A stretch of 6,490 nt of DNA from Spirochaetales bacterium (GTDB taxonomy: Bacteria; Spirochaetota; Spirochaetia; DSM-27196; SKKC01): NCBI GenBank assembly GCA_007126865.1, contig SLAN01000223.1:1-6490 (forward strand), given 5' to 3'. Positions within the stretch are counted from its first letter, which is position 1, and every line of letters starts with the position of its first letter. Made by a program: the position numbers and the translations under genes. Below, one piece after another: positions 5,011 to 6,490 of the stretch. The notes beneath the pieces were generated by a model. That model worked only from the letters and a program-made list of their open reading frames with translations, was not told where the DNA came from and ran no database searches.

Positions 5011-6490
5011 TCAGTCGTCGATGAAGAAAGCCTCCCACGCGCTCACGTTCTCGAGCGGGTGATGGATCAACCCACCGACGTCCGAGCGCTGTGCGTTGAT
5101 CTGTCCCTCGTTGTGCAGGTAGAGCCACGGGGCGTCCTCCCAGATCAACTCGATCGCCTGCGCGTAGAGATCCTCTCGCACCGACGGGTCGGTTTCGACT
5201 CGCGCACGATCGAGCAGATCGTCTACTTCTTCGTTGCTGTAGAAGCCGCGGTTGTTCCCGGCCGGATTCCACTGGCGAGTGTGCAGCAGCGCGTACAGAC
5301 CGTAGTCGGCGTCGAGTGTCACCGTGCCCCACCCGAGCATGTACATCTGGTACTCGGCCTGGTCGACCGGCTGACCGGTGAAATCGAGGTAGGCGCCCCA
5401 CTCGCGGGTCTCGAGCGTTACGTCGATTCCCACTTCGGTGAGCATGCCCTGTACCGCCTCGGCGATCGTGGAGTCGAGCAGATAACGGCCGGTCGGATGA
5501 TGCAGCGTTACGCTGAGCCCGTCGCCGTAGCCTGCCTCTTCGAGCAGCTCGCGAGCCCGATCGGGATCGTACTCGTACGGGCCGACGGAGGTATGTCCGA
5601 ATACCGCCGGCACGATCGGTGCGTCGGCTACGAACGCATTTCCCTCGAGAATCGCGTCGACGATCGCATCCTTATCCACCGCATAGTTGAACGCCTGCCG
5701 GATACGCGGATCGTCGAACGGCTCGGATTGATTGTTGAAGCCGATGTAGATCGTGCGAACGCTCGTCTCGTAGACGACGTCGATATCAGCGTCGGCATCA
5801 AGCCGGTCGGCGTCCTGTGGCGGCACGCGCATGACCGCGTCGGCTTCGCCGGTCTCGAGCGCGACCATTCGCGCCGAATCTTCCGGAATGAACTGGAAGA
5901 CGAGATTGGGAATCTCAGGGGCCGGTCCCCAGTAGTTCTCGTTGCGAACCATGGTTATGCTGTCACCGCGGCTCCATTCCACGAGCTCGTACGGGCCGGT
6001 TCCGACTGCGGCATCCGTCGTATCGTCGGGTCCCAGTTCTGCGAGCGAGGCCGGACTGACGATGCCGATGAAGCTGTGAGAGAGATGGCTCAGGATCGGA
6101 GCGAACGGCTCTGCAAGGTGCAGTCGCAGCTCGTATTCGCTGACCACTTCAATCTCTTCGACACTTCCGAGGAGGAAGGCGTACGCCGCTCCAACGTCGG
6201 GGTCGACAAAGCGATCGAGGTTCGTCTTGACCGCCTCCGCGTTCAGCGGCTCGCCGTCGTGGAAGGTGACCCCTTCGCGAATCTGGAAGGTCCACTCGGT
6301 TCCGTCGGCACTACTTTCCCAGTCGGTAGCAAGCATCGGGGTGAGCTCGCCGTCCTCCTCCATATAGATGAGTCGCTGGATCGCATGCTCACCGACGGTT
6401 GCAGCGGGTGCACTCGTCATGTTGCCCGGATCGAGCGATTCGGGCTCTGCGCCGATGGCGATCGTTATCGTGTCGCGCTCGACGGCCGCC
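5011..6490 (-). CDS. ABC importer solute-binding protein, family 5, GsiB-like (5' end beyond window)
   Basis: This extracytoplasmic protein would capture substrate and deliver it to DppB/DppC. The frame is open to the right edge, giving 492 visible residues. An internal ATG at 6420 is not the start, because the 23 codons before it read on as a normal mature N-terminus (TITIAIGAEPESLDPGN). Only the signal peptide, probably with a lipobox, seems to be missing. Family-5 marks (numbered from the edge) are ATDWESSADGTEWTF (54-68), IREGVTFHDGEPLNAEAV (70-87), VGTGPYELVEW (162-172), NENYWG (183-188), and PFDDPRIRQAFNYAVDK (257-273). FYSNEEVDDLL (416-426) and ELIWEDAPW (447-455) recall GsiB from memory. 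Acidic residues number about 92 against 25 K/R, with only K88 and K273 as lysines. The gene is first in the visible part of the operon. Bound substrate is unknown; peptides or glutathione are the leading options. Confidence 0.93.
   Translation of the reverse strand, partial: AAVERDTITIAIGAEPESLDPGNMTSAPAATVGEHAIQRLIYMEEDGELTPMLATDWESSADGTEWTFQIREGVTFHDGEPLNAEAVKTNLDRFVDPDVGAAYAFLLGSVEEIEVVSEYELRLHLAEPFAPILSHLSHSFIGIVSPASLAELGPDDTTDAAVGTGPYELVEWSRGDSITMVRNENYWGPAPEIPNLVFQFIPEDSARMVALETGEADAVMRVPPQDADRLDADADIDVVYETSVRTIYIGFNNQSEPFDDPRIRQAFNYAVDKDAIVDAILEGNAFVADAPIVPAVFGHTSVGPYEYDPDRARELLEEAGYGDGLSVTLHHPTGRYLLDSTIAEAVQGMLTEVGIDVTLETREWGAYLDFTGQPVDQAEYQMYMLGWGTVTLDADYGLYALLHTRQWNPAGNNRGFYSNEEVDDLLDRARVETDPSVREDLYAQAIELIWEDAPWLYLHNEGQINAQRSDVGGLIHHPLENVSAWEAFFIDD

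Noticed and set aside
4127..5062. 311-codon plus-strand ORF across dppB and the intergenic gap
   Set aside because: It is antisense to dppB, runs through the inverted repeats and into the binding-protein gene, and has a low-complexity polar composition. It is a shadow frame.
6418..6420. ATG at 6420 as the binding-protein start
   Set aside because: The same frame continues upstream to the window edge with typical mature N-terminal sequence, so the start lies outside the window.

Overview
The window is GC-rich bacterial DNA. All convincing genes lie on the minus strand, so the biological order runs from high to low coordinates. It reads as one peptide-type ABC import operon: solute-binding protein (5011-6490, 5' end cut off), permease DppB (3857-4792), permease DppC (2879-3850), ATPase DppD (1840-2862) and ATPase DppF (799-1836). 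A 54-codon membrane ORF (675-839) overlaps the end of dppF. After a 64-bp gap comes a GTG-started lipoprotein gene (1-610) that runs off the left edge.

The transporter has every expected part. A periplasmic or surface-anchored binding protein would deliver substrate to a DppB/DppC membrane channel, which is driven by a DppD/DppF ATPase heterodimer. Both ATPases carry the C-terminal four-cysteine motif known to hold a 4Fe-4S cluster in this family. The binding protein and DppB look closest, from memory, to the glutathione importer subunits GsiB and GsiC, but here the two ATPase domains are separate genes rather than fused as in GsiA. The true substrate (di/oligopeptide, glutathione or other) cannot be read from the sequence. 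Genes from dppB onward are tightly packed, with Shine-Dalgarno sequences embedded in or beside the preceding stop codon, which suggests one transcript and coupled translation. The exception is the 217-bp gap between the binding-protein gene and dppB. It holds two perfect inverted repeats (17-bp and 11-bp arms) without T-tracts, a good place for an mRNA-stabilising or expression-balancing structure.

Organism: the visible binding protein is strongly acidic (about 92 D/E against 25 K/R, with only 2 lysines), and the 203 visible lipoprotein residues contain no lysine. The cytoplasmic ATPase DppF is balanced (about 39 against 39). That contrast suits an organism whose exterior, not cytoplasm, is salty or alkaline. 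My guess is a free-living halophilic or alkaliphilic Gram-negative-type bacterium, possibly a spirochaete; the phylum is a weak impression, not a demonstrated result.

The core is a well-known system. The parts without an obvious description are the 54-aa membrane ORF, the lipoprotein, and the hairpin-rich gap with a related half-copy at the operon's far end. I saw no tRNA, rRNA, CRISPR array, insertion sequence or phage gene.
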